Assembly: GCA_030062745.1 (NCBI GenBank)
Contig: CP099840.1
Location: 9,002,932-9,066,931 of the forward strand
Origin: Capitulum mitella
Lineage: Eukaryota > Arthropoda > Thecostraca > Pollicipedomorpha > Pollicipedidae
Length of the DNA stretch: 64,000 nt
Reading direction: 5' to 3'
The notes below the pieces were generated by a model. That model had not been told where the DNA came from and made no database searches. It saw only the letters and a list, made by a program, of their open reading frames with translations. A program made the translations under genes and the position numbers. Positions 40,766-52,544 of this stretch are shown piece by piece; within the stretch, counting starts at the first letter, position 1; every line of letters starts with the position of its first letter.

Positions 40766-42616
40766 ACACCTTTTTTCTAACGTATTTAGGCGTTAGATTA
40801 TCTGTAATCTGATCTTTTCACGCAGAAACCAGCACAGCCTAGTCGAACGGAGCGAAGCAGCTAAGCGCGATCGGATCATGCTTCGAATGTAATATGAACG
40901 CTCATGCCAGCCGGGTATATGTAACGAAAAAAAATTCACAAGTGGCGTTATCGCTTAGGGCTGTCATGCAGCCACCAAATTTTGTTTTATACAGATCTAC
41001 CTAAACCGATCTCTTCAACGATTTTTTTTTTGCTCAGTTCAGTTCTCTTTTAACACAAACGGAATACACCCAAAGCCTCAAAAGAGAAAATGACGTCACC
41101 TAATGAAGAAACACGTAATGATGCACGGTAATTATTGACCAAACGAGACGCAATACTTGGAAGCGACGTTCAATTGGGGAAATGAATATTTAAAAAAAAA
41201 TAACTGATAAAACCTAAATGGCCTTGTATTGCTTAAAGGGATAAGAAATTCGTAACCATTTCATTAAGATCGAACATTTGTTGCGTTAACCCACGTTTAC
41301 GAGACCTCTGTGGCACCAGTCTGTCTGAAGTTGTTAACATAAGGCGAACCAAAATGCAACTTTTTTCCCAGATCATCCATTATCTATTCTCATGTGCATA
41401 CTTTGGGTACGAAAATGAAAAATGCACAAGATTAGGTCATTTCATCGAAGACTTCATCCCGCAATGAGTTGCAAAAATTCCATACATGGGCTATTCCAGG
41501 ACAAATTAGCAAGGCAGGCATCGAACAGTTCACCACGACCGTTACGATTTGAATCATTGAATCAGATCATACGATTGCCTCTATCTCAGACCACAGCCAT
41601 GAGATTTTTAGGTTTCTGGGCCGCATTGGTCACGAAATGTAGGTCACGGAATTTCAAGGTTATCTGGAACCCTGGGTCAGAAGATAATTTTTATCCCTGC
41701 AATGGCTCATGTCTTCCGACCAGACCTGCATATCGCTTGAAAGTGGATGGTCTAGAGCATCCAATACAAATATGAATGAGCAGTTCCGGTTATGCTTTGA
41801 CCCCGCAACCTCGTGGTGTTTTGTTTTAGGCGTGACGTTTCAAAGTTGTCATATTTTGAAAAAAATGTTTTTTCGTTGTGAGATGTCCTACACATTACCG
41901 AAGTCATGACAGATAATTTTCTTTGCAACTCCGACTCTGTAACGTGTACCCGAGGCCAATAGTGAGGTCATGACACGTTTCAGATATTGTTGTTGTGACC
42001 AATAGTGGTCATAACACGTTTCAAATATCGTTTGTGTGTGACGTGCAATATAACCGACATAGGTATCGTATCAAAGCTGCTCGCACAATCAATACGTTGG
42101 TGATGTTTTGGAGCATGTGAGAGGCCACACAACTTGTCAGTCAGTGCCCTAAACTTGAAGAATTACAGGTGAAAATCTTCAGCCAGTCGATAAAGGTAAT
42201 ATTTTAAAGGCCCATTTGAATATAAAATGAGGAGCACAGAGCCTGGGCGATCCAAAAGTCACAAATGCGCACCCTACTATATAAATACATTACCCATACT
42301 TGTCAGCCTTGTAATGCAGACTGACGGTACGGGTGGTATGTGTTTTACGTGTCTGAATGTTTTCTCTGTCCTGCGCTTTCTCTCATTCATAAACCGTCTG
42401 CTTACCTCTCGGAGGCTCCTAACCCCAGCTGGGCGCGACAATAAGGCATTTTATACACAAAAAATTGTATGGCACAGTGGCTGTTCTAATAAGAGGTAGC
42501 ATGCCACCAAAACCTAATACTTAAGTCGCACGCACAAAAGTTTTGAAATATTAGCAGTGAAGATTAAACAATCGTCGCAAAGATTAACACACTAGCTAAG
42601 TACGATTTACAGGGCT
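40766..42616. other. Unannotated AT-rich stretch
   Basis: Nothing recognised. A small duplication ATGACACGTTTCA.ATAT / ATAACACGTTTCA.ATAT lies at about 41969-42029. Confidence 0.3.
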
Positions 42617-43510
42617 ATGTACAAGAATAATAAGACTGTCAGGCCGACAATCTCGTTCCGTCCTGCTCAAAGCAAGGATGGAATGCTACAAGAGCTCCTG
42701 CATGTCGTGATATTGCTGCGAGTTCACCCCGAGCCAGACGGAGTATTTGTCCCAGAAGCACCATACAGACTCTCCAAACAGAATCAAAACAGCGTCGAAC
42801 CAAAGTACAGAGAATTAGCACGCTGCCAGGTGACTGTCAGCCACGTTCCGTTTTGGCTGCTCCACGACGGAATGCTGATGTCGTATCCTTATGTGTTCTT
42901 TGGAGAAGCTGTCTGATATCATGGAAGACTCAGGGTGATGTGGTGAGAACACAGAAAGAGGAAAAACTCCAGTCAAATGTCCCCGTAGTGCCAGTGTGTG
43001 ACGGTTTTACATCACGGCCACGGCGAAGTTCCGCGCCTCATAAGGTGGGGAATGTACGACGCGTCGCCAGCAGTCGCGGTTCCCGTCCGGCCAGAGGAGG
43101 GGCGCGCCGCATGCGACAAAATGCGCAATGTGTCGCCGGCACGAGGAGATCGCACGACGTGGCATCAGCCTCGTTCCGTGCGGTTCAGACTGCTGGGAAT
43201 GCGGGCCGAGCTGCCCCGGTCCGATCGGCAGGGCGGCACGCTCATTCTGAAAGAATGCAGGATGTGTCGCCAGCCCGATGTGTCGCGCGCGCGGCAACTG
43301 CCTCTGCCGCGTTCTGCGCGTACGAGCTTGCTAGGCCGTCGAGGCTCAATCTGTATCACATATGTAGATTGCAGGGGCTTCATGAGTGATAGGAGCGACT
43401 ATTTTTTCTGTAGCATATTATCTGTGTGCAAAATATGCCAATTATATGATCCCTACGCACCTGTTCGTATAAAACGAGCTACTTTAACCGACGCCCGACC
43501 GGCACCCTGA
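42617..43510 (+). other. Unrecognised GC-rich open region
   Basis: Several overlapping frames stay open (42617-42916, 42853-43389, 42998-43510), none recognisable. ATGTGTCGCC with a following (G/A)GC(A/C)CGA occurs at about 43129 and 43263, so part of it is an internal repeat. Splice-like words exist but I cannot build a gene. Confidence 0.15.
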
Positions 43511-43959
43511 CGTGGGCGGCCAAAGCCCGGAGGGCGTTTCCACGCCTCCCTCCTCTAGTGAATGGAACGTCGGAAAAAAATGAAACTCATGCCATCGGAG
43601 AACTCGCCATGAGCACGTTCCAAAGCATGATTTTTTGTAGCACTACGAAAGCACTGCAACTTTTTCGTCTCCATATGTAAAAAATACGAATTTTGAAGAA
43701 AACTTCTAGCTCCAACCTTAATAAAGCTAGAGCAGTTGCAAGTATGCAAATGGAAGCTAGTGGAATGTACATTACGGTTACATATAAATAACATGCCTGT
43801 ATTGAAATATCGCATCACGTAACCTGGCATACCATTTTCATTCCGCTATATTGGTGACGTTTTTAGAACGTCGCTGACGAGCTGTTGTTCATGCATGCTT
43901 CCAGAAACATAGGAATGATTTGTACGGGCATTTTTTTTCGAATACTAACAGATTAAATG

Positions 43960-44500
43960 ACTCGACGTGCCCTGACCTGACCTTGTGACCTGACCGAACA
44001 TTCAGCCATTTTCTTCGGTTTATTTCTTGTTCTGTCGAGGATCAATAACAATACAAACAAAGGGCAAAGGGCTGCAAAATTGCCTTTAGTGTCTGTTTTT
44101 ACCCCAGGGATCATCAAAGCGGGTTTCTAGACTTTTGTGCTAGTTTACCCCAAATGTGACTTGACCTAACCCGTGAACCTTTATGTGAGTCGACGCCATT
44201 TGTCGAGCTTAATGACGTCTTTAGCTCAGGAATGCATTTCAGGCACCAGGAATGCATTTTAGCTTCAACCACGGTGGTCTCAGGTCACCTAAGGCGACCT
44301 AATGTCATTGCACAACTTGAAAGTGTCTTGATGTACCTTTCGACTACAAAACTGACTTCAGAGCCTTTTTTGCATCAAGGATCATCAAAACGGGATTTAG
44401 ACTTCCTTTTGCAAGTTCATCCCAAAGGTGACTTGACCTGACCTCATGACCCCTCCTGTGAGTCAACGCCATTTGTCGTCCTTAGTAACTTATATTTTCG
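43960..44500. repeat. Diverged tandem duplication with AGGTCA half-sites, period about 271 bp
   Basis: ATCATCAAAGCGGGTTTCTA.. (44110) and ATCATCAAAACGGGATTTAG (44381) start matching blocks that continue CCCAAATGTGACTTGACCTA / CCCAAAGGTGACTTGACCTG and GAGTCGACGCCATTTGTCG / GAGTCAACGCCATTTGTCG. Confidence 0.7.
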
Positions 44501-45732
44501 TTGCGTCTGAGGGAATGTGACCTTTGACATGTCCAATTCCTACGGATTTATTCTTCGGATTACTTCGGCATATAAATATGTACCACAGCTGAACCTGGCG
44601 TCTCACGAACATCGCTGCCAGTTCGTAAACCAGTACCTGCACAGAACCTAACGGATTTTTTGTGGCATAATGTCTTACATATTTACATTCTTTCTAGAAA
44701 TTTCGTATATCGATCATGACACCGCCGCAAGAAGAAACAAGCGGCGCATGAACACGACTTAGGCAGACGCGCCGGCAGAGGGTTCCGTTGGGTGCACTGC
44801 TCGGACTACGCAGAAGGAAAGGTTCAGACTTTCTCCGACAGAGCCACGGACGAGGCCAATCGCGAGTCTGTGTACCACGGCTGAAGTCGTGCGACTGCGG
44901 CGCGTCTGTCGGTAATCCCTGCCGGCACTTCCACCGCGCATCTCTCCCGCTCGATGGCCTTGCGTTTTGCATTGACGCGTCATTATTTGTTGCCGACAGT
45001 TTGCTACCGTGTTACCCCCAAATGACTTTAGATGGCATAAACAATGGGTAAACAAGTGAACGATCGAATCTTTTTCCTTTACTTGGCCGTATGCCTGTAA
45101 CTTGAGCTGGACAGAGCATTTACAATGCGGACCTATCAAGCTACTGCCACCCGGTTATGCTTGCCCTGTCCGGTAACCATTCTTTTTGTCTCGACTGGGG
45201 GGAAGGGGGGGCAGGACACGTGAGTGGAGGGGGCTCGCCCCCCCCCCCCCCAGGTAAAATGCTAGAGGAGTCCCTGCGTTATACTGCTCGCCTGACAGAC
45301 CCACCAATGCCGTCACATGCATTTTTGTCATGCGAAGTAGCAAAGAAATGTCATACATATTGAATTCCGAAATCTTCCTCACGGAGACAAATATTTGTGA
45401 TGTTAAACCCGTTCTCGTACTGCCCTGGGCCCATCTGAAAAGAAGTGAAACCTCTGTGGGTCTAAATAAACGTTTCGTGTATGTGGTGTCAAAACAGATT
45501 GCAATGCTTAAGAGGGTGGCGGTTCATAACGCGCTGTGCTCGTGTGAGCGACCCGGTCGCGACGCAAGACAGAAGTATGGCCCATTTGACAACTTCCTGT
45601 AGAGTAGAGATCGGGCCACTGAAATATTTTTCTGTCTTCCAAAAAAAGAGATCGAAAAAGGCCCGGAATATCTGGTCCCAGCAATTGACCCGGCTATGGA
45701 GCGGATTTAATTACTCCACGTAGCCCCGGCGC
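44501..45732. other. Unannotated stretch
   Basis: Open frames at 44759-45139 (-) are unrecognised. C-rich/G-rich patch at 45195-45252. Confidence 0.3.
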
Positions 45733-46380
45733 TTAACACGTGCGCTGGAAGGGGTGGGGTCTTTGTGCCTTCCACCTGTTTTTTTCTGTTCTGAGTTCAC
45801 CTGCATCTAGTATTTGAAGTCAAGCAAACATAACAAAAATAACGGTTGTCGCTGATAAATGGGAACTTTGTGAAAGGAACAGCGTTTTACCTTAGATCAA
45901 CATTTGAACACAGTCAGGCGACGACATTCGGACATAAGTGATGAATGTACCAAGACCAAAGCCAGGGTCAATACTGGTCAAGGTCATCAAAGGCCAAGGT
46001 CAACCAGCTTGTGACCCTAATAAAAACACGTGTGCGCACATGGATACGCTTATACATACCAAGGCCAGTGCAGGTCAAGGTCATCAAAGGTCAAGGGTAA
46101 CTGTTTTGTGACCTGGTCCAAATTTGCTTTGCAATATGCCGATTTGTATGAAATATGCATTCAATGATCCTACTAATAACACCTTTCACACATTGATACT
46201 GATATGTATATACATATACACATGTACATACATACATAAATATAAACGCTTGAAGTAATCAAATGTGCCGATCCTGGCTACTTCTACTGAAGATACGCCA
46301 CGAGATGCTTGTAGCGCCCTTATTTACACTCAACCTATCTCGTGTTGCTTGAAATCTGATCTTCTCAAATAGTATATAGA
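45733..46380. mobile_element. F1, TTAA element of the F family (right part lost)
   Basis: TTAACACGTGCGCTGGAAGG at the left; the body matches F2 (AACAAAAATAACGGTT, AAATGGGAACTTTG, GGACATAAGTGATG, AAGGTCATCAAAGGCCAAGG, TTGTATG.AATATGCAT) as far as CGTGTTG.TTGAAATCTGATCT at about 46335-46360. Beyond that similarity stops. Contains AGGTCA/AAGGTCA motifs. Confidence 0.7.
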
Positions 46381-47227
46381 CTAGGGATTCCCGCTTACTT
46401 TGTTAAGCAAGGCTCATGAATGATGAGCTGCCTGGTTCCCAAAAGTTTAGGTTTCAAAGCAATCTGACCCTTAGGATCTTTGGTTGGTTTTTTACTTTGA
46501 ATCGCTTATCACGTCAAGTCACTGTGACAAATGACGTTGACGTGTTTCTTGCTGGACGCTACAGTGCATGACAGATCCCGTTTCTAAGTGTCCTTGATTT
46601 GATTTAGCATTTCGCTTTCATGATCTGATCTTGGTGACGGTCTCTTCGTCCGACACAAAAGGTGAAAAACATGGGAAATAGCCCTTTCCTCATTGCTTAT
46701 GAGCAAAACGCACACAAGACGCTGTGCGATGTGCTGTCCAGTTTCTTTTGAGAGGATACCCATTTCGAGTCATTATCTCTGGAAGGCCAAAACCGTCAAG
46801 ACAGCCTTCTGAAACCGAAAGTACTTTGACAACGAAACGTGCCGAGTTTTTAACCACGCGGATCGCAGAGTTTGAGGAGCTCGTGCGCTATTCATTTTAT
46901 TTGGCTGGAAGTTGAGCCTGTGGCTGCAGCCGGCATGAATTCTTTTTCGCGATAAATCCGCGGTGAGATATGCGGAACTTTACCAAATAAACCATTACAG
47001 GCGTACAATAATGAAATACGATTATTTTTTTAATGAATATAGGGCACAAAAGTGATGTAATTTTTAATGCAAAAAGTCAAACGCCTCTGTACGATATTAA
47101 AGTAGAATCTATATGGGGTTCGAGAATGACTACATCGTTTGCTTCCAGGCGGCGTGGCAACCGAACCGTGGGTCGAAGCCTTCGGGCTGCGGGTGGGAAC
47201 GAAAGACGGTAACGGAGCTACACCGTA
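46381..47227. other. Unannotated stretch
   Basis: No supported feature. Confidence 0.3.
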
Positions 47228-47719
47228 ATGCTTTTTCGGAGTCGCTGCGATCTCTGGATTGCCAGCATCCCATCCAATTCTGAAAAACGTCCAGAAGCAG
47301 TTTTTTCACATTGCCGTCGCTTGCACGTGGCACGTGTCGCGCGCATTGAAAAGCGATGCGTGCCACGCGATCGCCCATTCAATTATCATTCGAAGTTGAC
47401 ACGTTTCGAGCCGATCCGACCCGTGGTTGCCGAGAAAACTCGTCGGAACCGAAACGATGTTTGGCGCTGTTTGCGTTTCCTGTTTTACATGTTATCCCTA
47501 CGGGCTAAAGAACACTCTCGAAGCGCGTGGCACGCGCCAACGGCGGGTCGCAGCGGGACGATAATTAGCGGATTTTCTGGAGGTGCGCGAAACCCTTCGA
47601 ACGGTGCGCGTCACGTGCCGTTCCGTCAGTCCGTTTGGGCTCTGGACCGGAGCAAAGATTTGACGACAGACAGAAAGACTGAAAGACAGGAACACATTAC
47701 TCAGACTGCATATAGATGA
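47228..47719 (+). other. Unrecognised 163-codon open frame
   Basis: Arg-rich frame (for example RPVVAEKTRRNRNDVWRCLR). GC-rich with several CACGTG/GTGCCACGC-type inverted words; the opposite strand is also open for part. I see no domain and treat coding as unlikely. Confidence 0.12.
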
Positions 47720-49377
47720 TACGAAAAAGTGGCATTTTGGGTCGCCATTAACCTTAAGTCGTACCCATAGCGCTAGGGCGCTTTCGCGTAGGCGAGGGCT
47801 CATTCGCTTCCTCCTCCTCATCCTTCACACTCCGAAGATTTCTGGAACTTCCTGTCCTATTTCATTGCAACAAACGACAACCGATTCGCCGTGATGTCGG
47901 CTGCATACATTTATGGAAAGAAGTTTTGAAAAACTTGAAAGGGATGGATACAGTGGGGGAGTCAGAATTTTTTTTATTGTTTCTAACCCTGATTATGGTT
48001 CGATTTTCATGCAATGGGCATTAATCCAGGGCTATTCGATGGGACTGTTCTTATTGGCCCATACGTCTGGAGTTTTGAGAAAACTCATGGGCATTCACAG
48101 GGCTTGGAAAATGAAAAGAATATTTTTTACTGAAAACTGAATTAAAAAAAAAAAAGTGTTTTTTAGCTCTCACTAGTCATGAGATATTCAGGACGCACAG
48201 ATAGTATTACACTGTTTGTTTAATGCTGGCATGGGTGACGCTACGGACATGAAAAATGGGGAACTGTCACGGCTGCATGTTCATGAGATCAACTTACAGT
48301 CTTTAACCTTAAGTGACCGTCAGATGGTTTCAGAGTCAAATGGAATGGGCTTGAGTTCATTTCATAGTGTTTGAATGCGTTACCAATCATTTGGATTGAC
48401 TATTATATTTTTAAAGGTCCTGTTTATGTTCGTTATGATACGGGGTACGTACCGAAGTATTTTAGGCCATAGATCCATGACTCGACCTGATACCTAGCTG
48501 AACCCTGAAACTCAATTAAAGGGCACTGTGTTACGTCATCAGTCTCCCAAATTTTGCATTTCGAAAATAAGCATGGAAGATATTTACTTAAAAACCAAGA
48601 TTTAACTTTTAACCTTGACCTGACGTCTTGAAGTAACCTGAGATTAAGAAGTTTTTTAGTATGTTTGCCTCGTTATTTTCGTATACCTATATCTTAGCAC
48701 ACCTATATCTTAATACCTACATCTTAATCTTGCTATGTCTTAACACGCACACTGGAAAGGGGGCACTTTTGGGGGTACTTTTTACTTTTACCCGCCTGTT
48801 TTTCTTGAAAATCTCGCGAACGAATAGGAGCTGATCCGCTGCTACTTTGTGACGTTTATGGCAGTTCAATAACTCGTCGATTGACTCAAAAAGTCAAAAA
48901 TCGACCGGAAATTCTTGGAGTCTGAAGCATTTGAATTCAAACGAATGTAACAAAAATAACGGTTCTCGACAAATGGGAACTTTGCGACATGACCAGCGTT
49001 CTATGTAAGATTACCGTTTGGACATAAGCAGCCGCCGTGTTTGGGACATAAGTGATGGATGCACCAAGACTAAAGCCAGGGGCAGTAAGGGTCAAGGCCA
49101 TCAAAGGCCAAGGTCAACCAGCCTTTGACCTAATCCAGATTTGCTCTACATCATGTCGGTTTGTAGGAAATATGCATTCAAAGACCCCAATAAAAACACA
49201 TTTGCGCGCATTGATGGGTTTACAAACACCAAGATCAGTGGAGGTCAAGATTATCAGAAGTCAGGGTCAATTATCTCGTGACCTGGTCCAGATTTACTGT
49301 TCAGCACGTCGATTTGTATGCAATATGCATGCGAAAACCCTAGTAAAACAACGCTTGGCACATTGGTACGTTTATAT

Positions 49378-49455
49378 GTATACACACACACATACATATA
49401 TATAAATGTGAAATATATATATGTATATATGTGTGTATATACATATATATGTAAA
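49378..49455. repeat. TA/CA-rich microsatellite inside F2
   Basis: Alternating TATA, CACACA and TATATG runs. ORFs across it are artefacts. Confidence 0.9.
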
Positions 49456-49525
49456 TAATGTGTGATTTTTGTGTTTTGTAACAATCAAATGATGTAATTA
49501 GGCTCATAATAACGAAATCATTTAA

Positions 49526-50730
49526 CCCTATTCCCGGCAGGGGGGCTGAATCGGCCCCCCTCCGGCTTTTTGTTTACCAATTCCAGGCTTTTTAACGCAG
49601 CTTCACGAAACTTGATCACTTTTCCTAGCTGTTCTTCCTACGCGCTGTGACAAAATTTCAAAATTCTACTTTGCTCAAGAGCGGAGCCAGGCAACGTTTT
49701 TGGGAGGCACCTCATGCCATTTTTGGCCTTGTTGAGAGTAAAAGGAAAATGTCTTCCAAAAACAGAGTTTTTAAGATAGAACTTAAAACTTTATATGGAT
49801 ACATAGCTAAATAGTTGGGAAATGTGCTCACAAAATTTTGTTTATCTGAGGTCACTTTACAAGGTCAAGGTCAAGGTCAAAAGTCAACATTTGTTCTTTT
49901 TGCAATAATTTCGACGCCGTTTTTTCAAATGCCAAACCCGAAATATATCTGACGTAGAAGGGTGTTGTCTACTTGTGTACCAAGTTTCAGCTTGATATCA
50001 GGTAAGGTCACGGAGCTATGACCTAAAATGTCAGTGCGCGTACCCTATATCGCAATAGCCATAAAATGAAATTTTTCAAATAGTGAATTCAAATGATTGA
50101 AAACGTTTACAGATGATATTAAATGCACGCGAGATTATTCCAAGTGACCCCAGGGTCACTGGAGGTCATTTAAGGTCAAAGGTCACAAGTTGATTTGAAG
50201 AACGTGTGACCATGACAGTTCCCCCATTTTCATGTCCCTGGCACCGCCTATGCTAACATTATACAAACATTGTGATGCGATTTGTACTTCTTTAGCATAA
50301 CATGACTAGCGGAAGCCAAAAAAGTGTTTTTGCCTTTTTTGTTCATTCAGTTGTTAGAAAACTAATCCTCCTATTTTTGAAACCCTGTGAACGCCTATGA
50401 ATTTTCTCAAAATTTCAGATTTGTGGACCCATGGTAAAAGCCCTATCCATCATCTCTCGATTCATTCCAGTTTCATTGAAATCAGTCCATAAATAACGGA
50501 GTTAGAAGAAGTCAAAAAGTACCCCCATTTTGACATTTTTACCCCCTATATCCACAAATTTCAAAATTTTGAAAATTTCTTTTTATAAAAGTGTAGTTCA
50601 CGTCACGGCAAATCGATTGCCGTTTGTTGCGATGAAATCGGACGAGTAGTTCTCGAGATCTTAGGGGGGGCCGAATCCGCCCCCCCCCTGCCGGGAATCG
50701 ACCATACCGTCTAGCCCTCCGGGAATAGGG
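49526..50730. mobile_element. E2, TTAA element of the E family, inserted in F2
   Basis: CCCTATTCCCGG..CCGGGAATAGGG flanked by TTAA at 49522-49525 and 50731-50734. It is the reverse complement of E1 across its length, with a single copy of the segment duplicated in E1. Contains AAGGTCAAGGTCAAGGTCAA at 49861. 1205 bp, no ORF. Confidence 0.9.
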
Positions 50731-51628
50731 TTAAGCGCAAACAGTTGACATAAAACTAACTTTGTGCAGAACCTTCATGCAAGGTCAATGGCCTCCCTTC
50801 ACTTTTTTGACCCTGCGGAGGTTTGTGAATGCTTGAAGTGGTGAAACGCACCGATTTTGGTTATATTCATTGAAAATACGCCAAAACATGCGTTTAACGA
50901 CCTTATTCAGACTAGAGTTACACCACCATCCCGTGTTGATCGAAATCTGATCTGCATAAAAACGAGAAAAGTGACGCAATAGGTCAATGGTCTGATATTA
51001 CCTCGACTCTAAATTCCCAGTCAGGAAGCCAAATGAATGGAAAATATTGTATTCCACATCCTAACGCTCTAATACGAACCCTTTTCCCGTTTTGTTAGAA
51101 AAGCCGTCCGGAATGGCATGTGCAGAACAAGAAACTATTTAACGTTAACCTTTTCGATCCCATTTGACCTTGCAGATATTCACCTAGGGCCATGAAATTT
51201 GCATGCTTTGTAAAACTTTACGGCCGTACCCTACCCTGATAATTTCACGTTTTTCTCCCATTTCGTGTTTCTCTCTCCGTTTCCGCCACCGGACGGGAGG
51301 ACTTTTGTGGCCTCTTCCAGAACGCGTTGGCGCGAAACCCCCTTCCACTACTCGTGTGAAGTTTTAAGATCTATCTAAAACCTTATTTCTGGCAGCCACT
51401 TTCCTTTGCCTTTAACGGTGCTAAAACGGCCTAAGGGGCCTTCCAGGAACCCAGCCTGGCTACGCTTCTTCGTAAAATTATGATTACTTTGTTGCATAAT
51501 AGGCAGAAAGAATAAAGAGGATAATTCGGCAAGTTTCGTGCAGTTATGTCAAAAACCCTGGGAATGGCAAGCAAACAAACTGAGGTAGGGGGCTTCTAAA
51601 TTTCCTTCCTCTACGCATATTGGGTTAA

Positions 51629-52100
51629 GTTGTTTCTCAACTGAAAAATCAAAAAGAAAGAACCGAAAGGTTTCTGGTAGGGTGCAACCGTTCACAGGGC
51701 AAATATGGTGTTGGTTCTATCAACGTCAGACAATTCCATCGAGGTATGGTGCTGCGTGGGATGAAATGCCCTGAAAATGTCATTGGTCATATTTTTGAAA
51801 ATGTTCTGACGCTGATGAACTGAAAACATCTCACATTGTTTTGAATAACATTTTGGACGACTTTAGCAGGATATTTTGAATCAAGTCCTTGTTATGCAAT
51901 AAATTAGAGGTGTCCTGCCCCTGCGTTTTTCCTTTATTTAGTTAACTCGAATACTGGCATTCTTTTTTTCCTTTTACTCACGCCACATCATTCTGTTATC
52001 AGGCCGGATTATTTGACCACATAACTTTTGTTCTGCAGTACATCTTGTATCAAGCCGAATGACAAATCACAACGTGATGCACTTAGAGCCATAATTCCTG
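51629..52100. other. Unannotated stretch
   Basis: No supported feature. Confidence 0.3.
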
Positions 52101-52103
52101 TCC

Positions 52104-52382
52104 ATGCTAAAAATTGGCGGCACGGTTTTTTATCAGTACCAGTATGCGACAGTTCAGCCTTTGAATTGCACGGGCCACTGCAGCCATACTGTTCGCAAAG
52201 GAGGTCTGCGTCAAAGAACGGCGAACATAGACTTCACTCGCCTGCTAAGGGCGGAGGGACGCGCGGACAGTTTTCTTCCGTCGTTGATCGCGCCAGCAGC
52301 AGAGGCACCTCCGACGCCTGGCACCTCGCACAGCCGAGTGGCTTGTTGGGGCGGCTCCCGCCTTGATGTGGACCGACGTTAG
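52104..52382 (+). CDS. Hypothetical 92-codon frame, possible terminal exon
   Basis: The frame reads MLKIGGTVFYQYQYATVQPL, RQRTANIDFTRLLRAEGRAD and a Pro/Ala/Thr-rich end, with GC-leaning third positions. A pyrimidine-tract acceptor (ttttgttctgcag, ending about 52039) lies upstream. No family recognised and no partner exon found; could equally be chance. Confidence 0.15.
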   Translation: MLKIGGTVFYQYQYATVQPLNCTGHCSHTVRKGGLRQRTANIDFTRLLRAEGRADSFLPSLIAPAAEAPPTPGTSHSRVACWGGSRLDVDRR

Positions 52383-52473
52383 GCAAACTGCTCGACCGCG
52401 GACTAGCTGCCACGTCACGGTGACCGCGCGTTTAGTGTGCGAGCACCGCGGACGATCCGCCGCCCCGTCATGC

Positions 52474-52543
52474 TCACATGTGTGCCTTGCACACATGTGA
52501 GGTGCACACACAAGGTACCTGCCTAAGGTACCTTGTGTGCACC
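52474..52543. repeat. Two adjacent perfect or near-perfect hairpins
   Basis: TCACATGTGTGC / GCACACATGTGA (52474-52485 and 52489-52500) with a 3-base loop, then immediately GGTGCACACACAAGGTACC (52501-52519) facing GGTACCTTGTGTGCACC (52527-52543). Confidence 0.9.
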
Positions 52544-52544
52544 T

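Larger units (their letters stand above)
48744..51356. mobile_element. F2, TTAA element of the F family, inserted in E4 and split by E2
   Basis: Left TTAACACGCACACTGGAAAG (TTAA 48740-48743); right CCCCCTTCCACTACTCGTG, with TGAA at 51357-51360 as a once-changed TTAA. Without E2 the body is about 1.4 kb. The terminal inverted repeat CACG....CTGGAAAGGGG / CCCCCTTCCA....CGTG is imperfect. Confidence 0.75.
47815..51624. mobile_element. E4, old E-family element split by F2
   Basis: The left part (47815-48739) follows E1 from CATTGCAACAAACG.CAA (compare 18045) through GGGCATTCACAGG, CATGAAAAATGGGGAACTG to CCTTGACCTGACGTCTTG. The right part (51361-51624) resumes exactly at the next E1 position, GTTTTAAGATCTATCT, and runs through CTGGCAGCCACTTTCCTTT to TGGGTTAA (TTAA at 51625). 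Strongly diverged, so the oldest copy here. Confidence 0.75.
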
